This document shows, piece after piece, positions 25,771 to 34,895 of a stretch of DNA of 64,000 nt. The notes beneath the pieces are model-generated. The model saw nothing but the letters and a program-made list of their open reading frames with translations, did no database searches and had not been told where the DNA came from. This stretch comes from Corallococcus caeni (GTDB taxonomy: Bacteria > Myxococcota > Myxococcia > Myxococcales > Myxococcaceae). How positions within the stretch are numbered: the stretch's first letter is position 1; every line of letters begins with the position of its first letter. The stretch is taken from positions 186,001 to 250,000 of the forward strand of contig NZ_BTTW01000007.1 of NCBI RefSeq assembly GCF_036245865.1, written 5' to 3'. Both the position numbers and the translations under genes were made by a program.

Positions 25771-25919
25771 TCATTCGCCTTGGCGTCTCACGACACCAAA
25801 CGCGGCGCCAGCGAGGTCCGTCGCGACGACACCCCGTCGCCGCCGGGCACCCCGTGCGGACCTTGCAGCACCGTACCGCCGTTGGCAACGCTGGCGCGCC
25901 GCGCCTCGGCGACCGGGTG
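25771..25919 (-). pseudogene. Broken C-terminal remnant of a second VOC/glyoxalase gene
   Basis: Minus-strand sequence reads VAEARRASVANGGTVLQGP, then HGVPGGDG in one frame, and continues as VVATDLAGAAFGVV in a second frame. Together they match the C-terminal end of a glyoxalase-type VOC domain (GGTVLxxPxxVPGGDxVVxxxDPxGAAFGVV). A one-base frameshift separates the halves and no N-terminal part is present. It lies 16 bp upstream of the intact PhnB-like gene, on the same strand. It is a decayed relic, possibly of an adjacent glyoxalase gene. Confidence 0.7.
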
Positions 25920-25949
25920 ACGCTGACGGACCGGCGGCCCCCCGGGGCA

Positions 25950-26915
25950 TCACTTCTCCAGGTCGCCGACGATCTTCTGGAAGGGCGACGGCTGGCCGGA
26001 CACCTTCTGGAAGAAGTTCCGGGCGTCGGTGCCCTCGTCGTAGTTCTTGAAGGCCACGTCGTTGCTGTTCTTCCCGTCGGGCTTCAGGCCCGAGTAGTCC
26101 TGGCGGGCCGGCAGGCCGTGCTCGGCGCGGAGGGCGTTCTCGGTCGGGTTGTTCTTCGTGTGCGGCGTGGGGCGCAGGCCGATGGTCTCGAACTCCTCCC
26201 GGAGGCGGAGGCGGTCGTCGACGGTCTCCTTCATGTCGGCCGAGTGCGACGGGTACTGCTTGAAGACGGGGGCGTCGGAGTGCTTGCTGGCGGCCAGGGG
26301 GCTCACCTGGAGGCCGTTGGACGCGCGCCAGGCGTGGACCGACTCGTGGCCCAGGCTGTTGAAGCGCTGGCCGCCGCCGTTCTCGTTGTACTTGACGTCG
26401 CTGGCCGTGCCGGCGCCGGGCTGGCCGTCGAAGCGGTACGCGGGGCGGGTGGACGACAGGGTGCCGTCGTTGCGGGGCACATGCGAGTTGGGCAGCGCCG
26501 CGTTGCGGCCCGAGTAGACGTCCATCGCCGTCAGCGGCTGGCGCAGCGTGCCCGTGGCGCCGAGGTTCACGGCCTGGGTGCGGCCGTTGATGTCGTTCAG
26601 CATCTGGTTGCCGACGGGCTTGCTCGTCAGGCGGTTGGTGGAGGTGCGCACGTCCTGCGTGAAGTCCGCGAACTGCGCGCCGCTCTGGCCGCTATCACGG
26701 CGGGTCCGGATGCCCTGGAGCTTGGGGTCCACCACGCCGTAGTCGGTGGGCTTGAGGTTGTTCTTGCCCGCCTGCAGCTGCTCGGGAGTGGCCAGGGGCT
26801 TCGGCTTCGCGGTCTCAGGCTTCGCCGGCAGGCTGTCGCTGCGGGGGCGGGAGGTGGAAGGGGTGGTGCCGGACGACAAGGACGGCTTGGAGAACGAAGA
26901 GGAGCGCAGCTTCAT
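25950..26915 (-). CDS. M91-family (NleD/XopG/HopH-like) effector-type zinc metallopeptidase
   Basis: The 321-residue protein has a Ser/Pro-rich, disordered N-terminus (about 1-45: MKLRSSSFSKPSLSS) and no Sec signal. The catalytic domain has the zinc motif HESVH (His190, Glu191, His194) in NSLGHESVHAWR, followed by REEFETIGL (third ligand Glu around 240-243) and 'PTENALRAEHGLPARQDYS'. This order is diagnostic of peptidase family M91, known from type III effectors NleD, XopG and HopH1, which cleave host proteins. Here the N-terminus may be a secretion signal; delivery into prey is inference. It has its own sigma-54 promoter and an upstream element shared with the gene at 33997-34737. GAGG precedes the ATG. 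Confidence 0.82.
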   Translation of the reverse strand: MKLRSSSFSKPSLSSGTTPSTSRPRSDSLPAKPETAKPKPLATPEQLQAGKNNLKPTDYGVVDPKLQGIRTRRDSGQSGAQFADFTQDVRTSTNRLTSKPVGNQMLNDINGRTQAVNLGATGTLRQPLTAMDVYSGRNAALPNSHVPRNDGTLSSTRPAYRFDGQPGAGTASDVKYNENGGGQRFNSLGHESVHAWRASNGLQVSPLAASKHSDAPVFKQYPSHSADMKETVDDRLRLREEFETIGLRPTPHTKNNPTENALRAEHGLPARQDYSGLKPDGKNSNDVAFKNYDEGTDARNFFQKVSGQPSPFQKIVGDLEK

Positions 26916-26957
26916 GAGTGGCCTCGGCAGTGGAGTGCAGCGACGGACCACCCCTAG

Positions 26958-26973
26958 TGCACCCCGTATGCCT
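26958..26973 (-). promoter_or_regulatory. Sigma-54 (-24/-12) promoter of the M91 peptidase gene
   Basis: The minus strand reads AGGCATACGGGGTGCA: GG and GC are 12 nt apart and most other positions fit the YTGGCACGrNNNTTGCW consensus. It lies 43 bp upstream of the ATG. Bases just downstream (CTAGGGGTGG) resemble those at the second sigma-54 promoter at 34796 (CTATGGGTGG). Confidence 0.7.
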
Positions 26974-27044
26974 GCCGTTTCGTGCCTCTCGCGGTCGCAG
27001 GCCCTGTCTGGTTCCAGGGGGTTGCGTTGAAGGAAGGGGCCGGC

Positions 27045-27087
27045 CCTGGTGACTGGAGTCGGAGGCCTGATGTCTGGAGTCATCAGG
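27045..27087 (-). promoter_or_regulatory. Enhancer-like tandem palindrome (copy 1)
   Basis: A 43-bp element consists of CCTGGTGACTG-N2-GTC followed by GCCTGATGTCT-N3-GTCATCAGG. The second half is a palindrome (CCTGATG/CATCAGG); the first is an imperfect one (TGAC/GTC). It is almost identical to a 42-bp element at 34896-34937. It lies about 100-140 bp before the predicted transcription start, the usual place for a sigma-54 enhancer-binding protein site. Confidence 0.72.
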
Positions 27088-27119
27088 CCCGGAGCCAGCC
27101 ATCGGTCACGACCTGTTTT

Positions 27120-27160
27120 ACCCGGGTGATATTGACGGCGTATTTATATCCGGGTAGAAA
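27120..27160 (+). promoter_or_regulatory. Sigma-70-like promoter and possible operator of the carotenoid oxygenase gene
   Basis: TTGACG (27132-27137) and TAGAAA (27155-27160) are separated by 17 bp. The palindrome ACCCGGGT (27120-27127) abuts the -35 box and CCGGGT (27151-27156) overlaps the -10 box, so a repressor binding both could close the promoter. The short, AT-rich 30-bp core stands out from the GC-rich surroundings. Confidence 0.5.
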
Positions 27161-27167
27161 TGGCGTC

Positions 27168-28499
27168 ATGACCGCATTTGATCTGAACCGCGGCGCCGTC
27201 GCTCCGGTCGCCGACGAGGTCGACCTCGTCGACCTGTCCGTCACCGGAGTCATCCCGCGCGAGCTCGACGGAACGCTGCTGCGCAATGGTCCGAACCCAC
27301 TGCGCGGCCGCTTCGAGGGCAACGGCGTGCTGTCGTGGTGGCCGGAAGCGGCGATGCTGCACGCGATTGCATTCGAGGATGGTCGCGCGGTCAGCTACCG
27401 GAACCGCTGGGCGCGCACGCGCCGCTGGGCCGACGTGCACTCGCCTGCCCAGGCGCCGCACCTGCCCGACACCAATCCGAACGTGAGCGTGTTGCTGCAT
27501 GCGGGCGAAGTGCTGGCGCTGGCGGAGGGTGGGGCGCCGTTCGCGATCACGGCCGAGCTCGATTCGCTCGGCGCGCCCCGACGGCACGCCGGGGTTGCCG
27601 GCGGGATGACCGCGCATCCGAAGGTTGATCCGCTGACGGGCGAGCTCATCGCGTTTCGCGCGGACTGGCGCGCGCCGTGGCTGCGCTACGGTGTCGCGGA
27701 CGCGCAGGGTGTGCAGCGCGTCGACGTCGTGGTCGACGTGCCGGCGCCGTCGATGATGCACGACCTCGCGATCACCGCGACCCGCAGCCTGCTACTCGAC
27801 CTGAATGTCGGGTACGACTTCTCGCTGCTGAAGCAGGGCCACCGGATGCCGCTGCGCTGGCACGATGACCGGCAGGCGCGCATCGGCGTGCTCTCGCGGT
27901 ACGGCGGCGACGTGCGCTGGTTCGGCATCGAGCCTTGCTTCATCCAGCACGTCGTCAATGCGTATGACCGCGACGAAGCCTGCGTCGTGCTCGATGCGGT
28001 CCGCTATCCGTGGTTCTTGCGGCTCGACGCGAGCACGGGCGGGTTCGCGGACAATCCCGTCGGCGTGCTGTGGCGCTATGTGATCGACACGGCGACCGGC
28101 CGGGTCGAAGAAGGCCCGCTCGGCGACGGCGGGATTGAACTGCCGCGCATCAACGAGCGCCGGACAGGGCGCCCCTACCGATACCTGTATGCGACCGAGC
28201 AGCCGACTCCCGTCGAGATGCGCGGCGTGGTCCGCTTCGATCACGAGCGCGGCGCGACGACGCGTTACTCGTTGCCGCCCGGCGACCAGAACAGCGAGCC
28301 TGTGTTCGTGCCACGCCCGGGAGGCGTCGACGAGGACGACGGCTGGCTGATGGTGGTGGTCTATCGTGCGGCGACGGACTCCAGCGACCTCGTGATTCTC
28401 GACGCGCGCGAGATCGACGCGGAGCCCGTCGCGACCGTTCACCTGCCGCGCCGGGTGCCCGCCGGGTTTCATGGCGCGTGGGTGCCGCGGATGCGCTGA
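27168..28499 (+). CDS. Carotenoid oxygenase (retinal pigment epithelial membrane protein family)
   Basis: The 443-residue enzyme has the family opening 'GVIPRELDGTLLRNGPNP' and the four iron-ligand His contexts: AHPKVDP, MMHDLAIT, FIQHVVNAYD and FHGAWVP near the C-terminus. These proteins are seven-bladed propellers with non-haem Fe(II) that split double bonds of carotenoids or stilbene-like compounds. The exact substrate here is unknown. Codon choice (frequent tcg, gcg, cga, many gat/cat) differs from neighbouring genes and recalls Burkholderia-type proteobacteria, suggesting acquisition by transfer. ATG start; no good ribosome site is visible. No carotenoid biosynthesis gene is nearby. Confidence 0.92.
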   Translation: MTAFDLNRGAVAPVADEVDLVDLSVTGVIPRELDGTLLRNGPNPLRGRFEGNGVLSWWPEAAMLHAIAFEDGRAVSYRNRWARTRRWADVHSPAQAPHLPDTNPNVSVLLHAGEVLALAEGGAPFAITAELDSLGAPRRHAGVAGGMTAHPKVDPLTGELIAFRADWRAPWLRYGVADAQGVQRVDVVVDVPAPSMMHDLAITATRSLLLDLNVGYDFSLLKQGHRMPLRWHDDRQARIGVLSRYGGDVRWFGIEPCFIQHVVNAYDRDEACVVLDAVRYPWFLRLDASTGGFADNPVGVLWRYVIDTATGRVEEGPLGDGGIELPRINERRTGRPYRYLYATEQPTPVEMRGVVRFDHERGATTRYSLPPGDQNSEPVFVPRPGGVDEDDGWLMVVVYRAATDSSDLVILDAREIDAEPVATVHLPRRVPAGFHGAWVPRMR

Positions 28500-28523
28500 G
28501 TGAGGGATTGCGCAATCCCTCAC
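28500..28523 (+). terminator. Perfect palindrome directly after the carotenoid oxygenase stop
   Basis: A 10-bp stem (gtgagggatt/aatccctcac) with a GCGC loop begins one base after the TGA. It has no T-run but is the most likely transcript end. Confidence 0.55.
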
Positions 28524-28556
28524 GGTCATGTCTGGGGTTGAGTCCCGGGCGCGCGC

Positions 28557-28853
28557 TCAGCTCTCGGCGGAGGGCGTGGACTCGGACGCCTGCGGCCCCT
28601 CGCAGACGGGCGCTGCGTCGTCGGAGGTCTCCATCTCCTCGCTCACGGAGGCCTGCTGCGCGCTGGGGGCGCGGCAGTAGTCGACGCAGAATTGCTCGGC
28701 GCCGCAGGTGGTGACGACGGCGCCGATGGTGCAGCGGAGGTCGCAGGGCGCGTCGCAGCCACAGTAGCCTTGGCATTGAGCCGCGTCGGCCGGCAGCGGC
28801 GCGAGGGCCAGGAGCGAGGCGGAGGCGAGCAGCGACTTGATCACGGTACGCAT
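28557..28853 (-). CDS. Small secreted Cys-rich protein, hypothetical
   Basis: The 98-residue protein has a Sec signal peptide (KSLLASASLLALAPLPADA, cleavage after ADA) with a good AAGGGAG ribosome site. The mature part has ten Cys in ~45 residues (CQGYCGCDAPCDLRC, TTCGAEQFCVDYC), indicating a disulfide-knotted domain, then an acidic/Ser-rich tail. No family is recognised. The Cys spacing resembles that of the small lipoprotein at 30537 only in part (FCVDYC versus FCVDRC). Confidence 0.7.
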   Translation of the reverse strand: MRTVIKSLLASASLLALAPLPADAAQCQGYCGCDAPCDLRCTIGAVVTTCGAEQFCVDYCRAPSAQQASVSEEMETSDDAAPVCEGPQASESTPSAES

Positions 28854-29026
28854 GGACAGCTCCCTTGGGTGAACTGCCGCGTCAGCCTCAGGGGATTGTG
28901 ATTCGGAGTAAATACGTGTTTCCGCGTAACGCGGACCAGGCGTCAGATGTCCGGTCGCGGTTCACGGTCACTCGGCACGGCGCAGGGGCGCACGGCTCGC
29001 CTGCTGTGAATTCAGGGGAAGCTACG

Positions 29027-29046
29027 ACTTCTCGTTAAGGAGAAGT
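29027..29046. promoter_or_regulatory. Inverted repeat upstream of the trypsin-like protease gene
   Basis: ACTTCTC and GAGAAGT flank a 6-bp spacer, ~60 bp before the protease ATG. It could be an operator or an mRNA leader hairpin; there is no further support. Confidence 0.35.
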
Positions 29047-29106
29047 TGCGGAGAGTGCGTGTTTGGCGCGAGCATGCGGCCCTCACCCTCAAGGAGTGTT
29101 CAGCAC

Positions 29107-30408
<1,302 letters not shown>

Positions 30409-30424
30409 TCCCTGAAGGACCGAA

Positions 30425-30452
30425 GCGGGCGGTGGCGTCCGTCACCGCCCGC
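30425..30452 (+). terminator. Terminator-like hairpin of the protease gene
   Basis: A perfect 10-bp stem (gcgggcggtg/caccgcccgc) with an 8-nt loop starts 17 bp after the stop; no T-run. Confidence 0.5.
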
Positions 30453-30490
30453 GCCACACGGCCGCCACCCATTCGAGGCGCTGGCGACTT

Positions 30491-30519
30491 CCGAGGCCCG
30501 ACGTGGCGGCGGGCCTCGG
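30491..30519 (-). terminator. Terminator-like hairpin of the small lipoprotein gene
   Basis: A perfect 10-bp stem (ccgaggcccg/cgggcctcgg) with a 9-nt loop lies ~18 bp beyond the minus-strand stop. Together with the previous hairpin it separates two convergent genes. Confidence 0.5.
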
Positions 30520-30536
30520 GGTCGTAGAGCGCCGTG

Positions 30537-30776
30537 TCAGCGTGCGGTCCCGCTCTCACAACGGTCCACGCAGAAATTGAACTTCTTATCGCAGAAGGCC
30601 TTCGCGTCCGGCGTGGTCGCGTTCTGCAGGCAGCCCTGGTGGGTCGCCACGCACCGGTTCCAACACTGTGTGAAGTCCTGGCCCGTGACCTCCGCGTCCT
30701 GGATGTCCTCTTCCATTCCGCCACAGCCCGCGATGAGGCCCACCGACATCAATGCCACGATGACAGACAGATGCAT
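30537..30776 (-). CDS. Small Cys-rich lipoprotein
   Basis: The 79-residue protein has a type II signal (LSVIVALMSVGLIAGC; lipobox IAGC), an AAGGA ribosome site and a mature ~60-residue domain. Six Cys are in a C-x3-C / C...C pattern (CWNRCVATHQGC, AFCDKKFNFCVDRC), likely a helical disulfide hairpin. No family is recognised. It is plausible as a small envelope protein. Confidence 0.7.
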   Translation of the reverse strand: MHLSVIVALMSVGLIAGCGGMEEDIQDAEVTGQDFTQCWNRCVATHQGCLQNATTPDAKAFCDKKFNFCVDRCESGTAR

Positions 30777-30940
30777 GGTTTGTCCTTGAGGGTTGTCCTG
30801 GCGTTCGATGCTGCCTTTCAATGATAGGAGTAGCCTCGATCCCAAGGACAGGCGGGGCAGGGTGAGAATGGGAGGAATTGAACGTCTGGATTTACCTTCG
30901 TCTGGAGATTTCCGTCCAACGTGTCCCGGCATGTGAGTGT

Positions 30941-31507
30941 TCAGGGCTCCGACATGCTCACGGTGAAGCCCTCGGGGAGGTCGTTCGTGCCCTCCACGTG
31001 CACCGCGGCCATGGCCTTCCACTCCACGTCGACCGTTCCGGGGACCTCGCGGTCCTTCAGCTCGAAGGCGACTTGAGCGGTCCACGCACAGCCACTGTTC
31101 AGCGGGCACTCACGGCCGAGCCCCGTCACACTCCGCAGCTTCACGGTGACAGCGGGTTTCAGGACCTCGGACGTGCCTCCCCGGTCGGTCTGGCCGTCGT
31201 AGGCGTTGATTGACAGCCGAGGCTGCGCCGTCTGGGTGGGGGTGCTCGGTGTCCATTTCGCGTTTGCAAGCAGGCGCAGATTGCCCACCGCTGGAACCGA
31301 CGAACCCTCCTTCGCATCCGCACGGACGACCAGTGTGCGCATGACCTTGGTACTGTCCATCGTCAGGCGGACGGGAGTGCCAGTGAGGACGGGAGACAGT
31401 TCGTCCCTGGACCGGATCCGCGACGTGGCCACCACGCTGGCGCAGGCCAGCAGCAGCAGCAGCCGTGACGCCCAGGAACGCGCCGCAGTGGGGATTCGCT
31501 TGAGCAT
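30941..31507 (-). CDS. Hypothetical secreted/anchored protein
   Basis: The 188-residue protein starts with a basic n-region and hydrophobic helix (RLLLLLACASVVA), so it is a lipoprotein (LLAC) or signal-anchored. The mature part is a beta-rich domain ('GTPVRLTMDSTKVMRTLVVRAD', 'PRLSINAYDGQTDRGGTSE', 'AQVAFELKDREVPGTVDVEW'). No family is recognised. An ATG seven codons upstream (MCGIEPA) is possible. It is adjacent to decayed sequence upstream. Confidence 0.65.
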   Translation of the reverse strand: MLKRIPTAARSWASRLLLLLACASVVATSRIRSRDELSPVLTGTPVRLTMDSTKVMRTLVVRADAKEGSSVPAVGNLRLLANAKWTPSTPTQTAQPRLSINAYDGQTDRGGTSEVLKPAVTVKLRSVTGLGRECPLNSGCAWTAQVAFELKDREVPGTVDVEWKAMAAVHVEGTNDLPEGFTVSMSEP

Positions 31508-31514
31508 TGCGGGC

Positions 31515-32163
31515 TCAATACCACACACGTCCAGCGCGAAGCGCGCTGGGGCAGGGCTCCATCTCCACCGTCTCCCTGGACCACTTGCTGGCCGGCGAGG
31601 ACGGCCAGAACTCCGCAGCGAACATGGAGACGCGCCCGGGGCTGGTGGACACGACGGCTGCGCGCCACCAGCATGTGGCTGCGCGCCAGGCAGCCCTCAC
31701 TGCGCTGTCCATGCGCGCGAGCAGCGGGCGCCTGCGCGACACGTCGGTGACGTCGAAGATACCCGCGCTGTTGGCGCCGCGCGCCAGCGCCACGCCGTTG
31801 CCGAAGCCGGTAGCGGCGTTGAAGTCACTGCCCACGTCCACTGCGGGCTCGTCGGCGAGCACCACCGGGGTGCGGTCGGCCACGGCCTGTGCCAGCTTCG
31901 CGTTCCCCACGGCGTGGGCTACGTTCACGAAATCCCCCGCGTACGCCCCGTCTTCGCATAGCCGAACACCGCGATGCCGTTGGTCGAGTACGCGGAGAGG
32001 CCGCTGGCACCGACCCCCTGCGAGGGGAAGGTGACCGCCTTCACCGCGACGTAGGGCCTGGCGGACGTCACCAGCGCGTAGACACCTAGGGTATTCGACA
32101 CCCTGTCCACGGGGCCGCCGTTGATGAAGAAGGAGTCTGCCTGACAGGCGACCGTCGCTCTGC
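31515..32163 (-). pseudogene. Frameshifted remnant of a GVxG-repeat (tail-spike/S74-like) protein
   Basis: The minus-strand frame reads VACQADSFFINGGPVDRV, LGVYALVTSARPYVAVKAV and STNGIAVFGYAKTG. It then shifts frame near 31935 and continues as GDFVNVAHAVGNAKLAQAV and LADEPAVDVGSDFNAATGF. The 'STNGIAVFG..G.YAGDFV' texture resembles bacterial and phage proteins built of short GVxG beta-solenoid repeats that often end in tail-fibre-type domains. No start or stop in a proper place is found and later parts are low complexity. With the flanking ~200 bp to 32370 I see no intact gene. Confidence 0.4.
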
Positions 32164-32376
32164 TCGCTCGGATGCGGGGTCGCTCAGGTCGTCAACGGGG
32201 AAACCCGGACTGGAACACCTCCGGCCACGAGCGCATGGGTTGGTCCCTTTCCAAACGGCCGAAGACCGCTCGGCCCTTGAGCAGGGCGTCCCTGGTGAGG
32301 CCACATTGACCTGGAACCGAGGCCGCCAGTAAACCGTCCGAGGGGCGGCGGGTCTCAAGGTCAGGGAGGGAGTCCT

Positions 32377-33909
32377 TTGCAGGCGTCTTCTTCGGCATCA
32401 CCGCCCGTCTCGCCGCCGCCGTCCCCATCGGATGGCGGACGACGCTCCCGCGAGGGAGGAGAGGACGCGTTGCCGGTGGTGTGGCTCGTGGAGGACAGCG
32501 CGCTCGAGCGTGAGCGTGCCCGGAGGGTGTTGGAGGGGCACTGCGTGCTGGAGGCCTTCGCCGAGGGCCCGACGATGCTGGAGAAGCTGGCGCTCGGGGC
32601 ACGTCCCGCGCTGGTGCTGCTCGACCTGAACCTGCCGGGGATTTCGGGCATCGAGCTGCTGCGCTTCCTTCGCACCCAGTTGGACGCGGCGGAGCTGCCG
32701 GTGTTGATGCTCACTGGGGCGGGGAGCAAGGCGGACGTGGTGGAGAGCCTCCTGGCGGGGGCGAACGACTACGTGACGAAGCCGTATGATCCTTCGGAGC
32801 TGATCGCCCGCGTCACGTCGCAGCTGCGCACCCAGCAGCTCCACCAGCGGCTTCAGCAGGCGGAGGAGGGGTTTCGCCGGCTGGCGGCGCACCTGCCGGA
32901 CGTGGTGGCCCGGTTTGACCGGCAGCACCGCCACATCTTCGTCAGCCCCAGCATCCGTCGGTTCACGACCGAGCCGGTGGAGCACTTCCTGGGGAAGACC
33001 AACGCCGATCTGGGGATGCCCGCGGAGCGGGTCCATCAGTGGGGCGCCGCCATCGACGAAGCCTTCACCGGCCGCGAGGTGGTCATCGAGTTCGAGTTTC
33101 CCGGTCTTGAGGGGCAGCGGGTGATGGAGTCCCGCCTGCTCCCGGAGCGTGATGCGCGGGGCAACGTGCTGTCGGTGTTGTCCATTGCCCGGGACGTCAC
33201 CGACGAGCGGATGCGGGCCGAATACGAGCGTCACCTGATTGGCATTGTCAGCCATGACCTGAAGAACCCGCTGGCGGCCATCCTGATGCAGGCGACGGTG
33301 GGGCTGCGTCGCGCCCGCGAGGATGCGGGCACCCGCGACATCCTGGAGCGCATCCGCCGGACGGCAACCCGGGCCACGGGGCTGGTGAGCGACCTGTTGG
33401 ACTTCACGCGGACGCGCCTGGGCGGAGGGTTGCCGCTCGTCACGAGTCATCAGGACCTGCGCGACGTGGTGGCGCAGGTGCTGGAGGAGTCGCGCGTCGC
33501 GCGGCCCGACCGCCGGTTGCGCTGGGAGGTGCAGGGGCAGACCGAGCTCGTGGCGGACGGCGAGCGGCTGGCCCAGCTCGCGGCGAACCTGCTCGCCAAT
33601 GCCTTGCAATACAGCCCGGCGGAGTCGGAGGTCCGGGTCCAGCTGGAGGGATTGCCGGAGGCGGTGGTGCTCACGGTGCATAACGAGGGAGCGCCCATCC
33701 CGGCGGAGGCGCTCGCGAGGCTCTTCGAGCCCTTCCAGCGGGCCAGCGCGGAGCAGGATCGCAGCGGGCGCAACGTGGGGTTGGGGCTCTACATCGTCCA
33801 CCAGATCGCGCGCGCCCACGGCGGCCAGGTCATGGTGCGCTCCTCGCACGAAGAAGGAACGACCTTCGTGGTGAAGCTGCCGCGCGTCCGGGCGGCTGCC
33901 TCACCGTAG
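32377..33909 (+). CDS. Receiver-PAS-histidine kinase
   Basis: The 510-residue soluble protein has an N-terminal receiver domain (phospho-Asp83 in LVLLDLNLPG; 'LTGAGSKADVVESL'; Lys in YVTKPYD), a PAS domain (about 165-280), then a histidine kinase core. The core has His293 in VSHDLKNPL, the N-box NLLANALQYSP and the G-box 'NVGLGLYIVHQIARAHGG'. The organisation suggests that it is phosphorylated by an upstream kinase, then relays to another regulator. The start is TTG with a GGAGGGAG site; the first 30 residues are Ser/Pro-rich. No partner gene is adjacent. Confidence 0.9.
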   Translation: MQASSSASPPVSPPPSPSDGGRRSREGGEDALPVVWLVEDSALERERARRVLEGHCVLEAFAEGPTMLEKLALGARPALVLLDLNLPGISGIELLRFLRTQLDAAELPVLMLTGAGSKADVVESLLAGANDYVTKPYDPSELIARVTSQLRTQQLHQRLQQAEEGFRRLAAHLPDVVARFDRQHRHIFVSPSIRRFTTEPVEHFLGKTNADLGMPAERVHQWGAAIDEAFTGREVVIEFEFPGLEGQRVMESRLLPERDARGNVLSVLSIARDVTDERMRAEYERHLIGIVSHDLKNPLAAILMQATVGLRRAREDAGTRDILERIRRTATRATGLVSDLLDFTRTRLGGGLPLVTSHQDLRDVVAQVLEESRVARPDRRLRWEVQGQTELVADGERLAQLAANLLANALQYSPAESEVRVQLEGLPEAVVLTVHNEGAPIPAEALARLFEPFQRASAEQDRSGRNVGLGLYIVHQIARAHGGQVMVRSSHEEGTTFVVKLPRVRAAASP

Positions 33910-33996
33910 CGGCATGTGGGGATTCCTCCATGCGCGCCGGACATGCCGTCGCCATCGCCGCCCTGCTTCGCACACGGGCGCGAGCGCGGCGCCGGG

Positions 33997-34737
33997 TTAC
34001 TCGAGGGTCGGGGCCTGGCTCATGCCGGCCGTCGGATCCGCGCTGCCCTGGCCGAGCGCGCCGCCCAACAGCGAGCTGCCCGCGGAGCCAACGGCGCCGA
34101 CGACGCCCGTCACACCCTGGGCCACGCCCTGCACGCCCTGGCTCACGGCCTGCACGCCCTGGGTGGCGGCCTGCACCAGCTCGGTGAGGCTGCTGATCAC
34201 CGAGACGACGCCCTCCAGCAGCTTGCCAATGCTCTCGGTCTTGCTGCCCCCGGCCGGAGAAAAGCCGTCCGTCTGGAGCGACTGCATCATGGGGGAGGCG
34301 AGCGTGGAGTCAGGCAGCTGGGCGCCGTTGGGCAGCGAGGGCGCGGAGAGCGTGGCGCCCGGCAACTGAGCGCCGCCCTGCAGGAAGGGCGAGGCGAGGT
34401 CCGTCAGCTGGGCGCCGGTCTGCAGGAAGGGCGAGGCGAGGTCCGGCAACTGGGTGGCGGCGTCGAGCAGCGAGGACTTGGAGAACTTGGAGTCTGGCTT
34501 CTGGGGCGCGTTCGGAGCGTTGGGCGAGGAGGGCTTCGCGTCCGGCTTCTGGGGCGCGTTCGGCGAATTGGGCGAGGACGGCTTCGTGTCGGGCTTCAGG
34601 GACGCGTTCGGCGAGTTGGGCTTGGCATCCGGCTTCTGGGGAGCGTTGGGGGTGCTCGGCTTGGAAGACGGGAGGTCCTGCGCGGGGGGACGGCGGATGG
34701 CGTTGGTGGAGAAGCCGCGACCGGAGGAGATCTTCAT
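33997..34737 (-). CDS. Pro/Asn-rich repeat protein with hydrophobic glycine-valine-rich C-terminus; sigma-54 controlled
   Basis: The 246-residue protein has no Sec signal. Its N-terminus (MKISSGRGFSTNAIRR) is similar in character to that of the M91 peptidase (MKLRSSSFSKPS). Residues ~20-85 are at least four imperfect repeats of NAPQKPDAKPSSPN. Next come three ~15-residue repeats of '(L/T)DLASPFLQ.GAQL'. The C-terminus (about 165-235) is an amphipathic helix region with LVQAATQGVQAVSQGVQG and 'GVTGVVGAVGSAGSSLLGGAL', reminiscent of pore-forming or translocator tails. No family is recognised. It shares sigma-54 promoter and enhancer element with the M91 gene, so the two are probably produced together. 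Confidence 0.72.
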   Translation of the reverse strand: MKISSGRGFSTNAIRRPPAQDLPSSKPSTPNAPQKPDAKPNSPNASLKPDTKPSSPNSPNAPQKPDAKPSSPNAPNAPQKPDSKFSKSSLLDAATQLPDLASPFLQTGAQLTDLASPFLQGGAQLPGATLSAPSLPNGAQLPDSTLASPMMQSLQTDGFSPAGGSKTESIGKLLEGVVSVISSLTELVQAATQGVQAVSQGVQGVAQGVTGVVGAVGSAGSSLLGGALGQGSADPTAGMSQAPTLE

Positions 34738-34795
34738 GGGGGAGCTCGTTTCGGAAGAAGAGGGTGGGACCGCGTTCAGCGTTGAGTCCACCCAT

Positions 34796-34811
34796 AGCAG
34801 CGGGCATGCCA
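34796..34811 (-). promoter_or_regulatory. Sigma-54 (-24/-12) promoter of the repeat-protein gene
   Basis: The minus strand reads TGGCATGCCCGCTGCT, an excellent fit to TGGCACG-N4-TTGCW, with GG and GC 12 nt apart. It lies 59 bp upstream of the ATG. Confidence 0.75.
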
Positions 34812-34895
34812 GGCCCTTCGAAGCCCCATTGCGCGCCCAACCCATTGATCTCACTGGGGCCGCGTGTGGCGCGGCCGCCGTTCCCCCAGGCAGGA

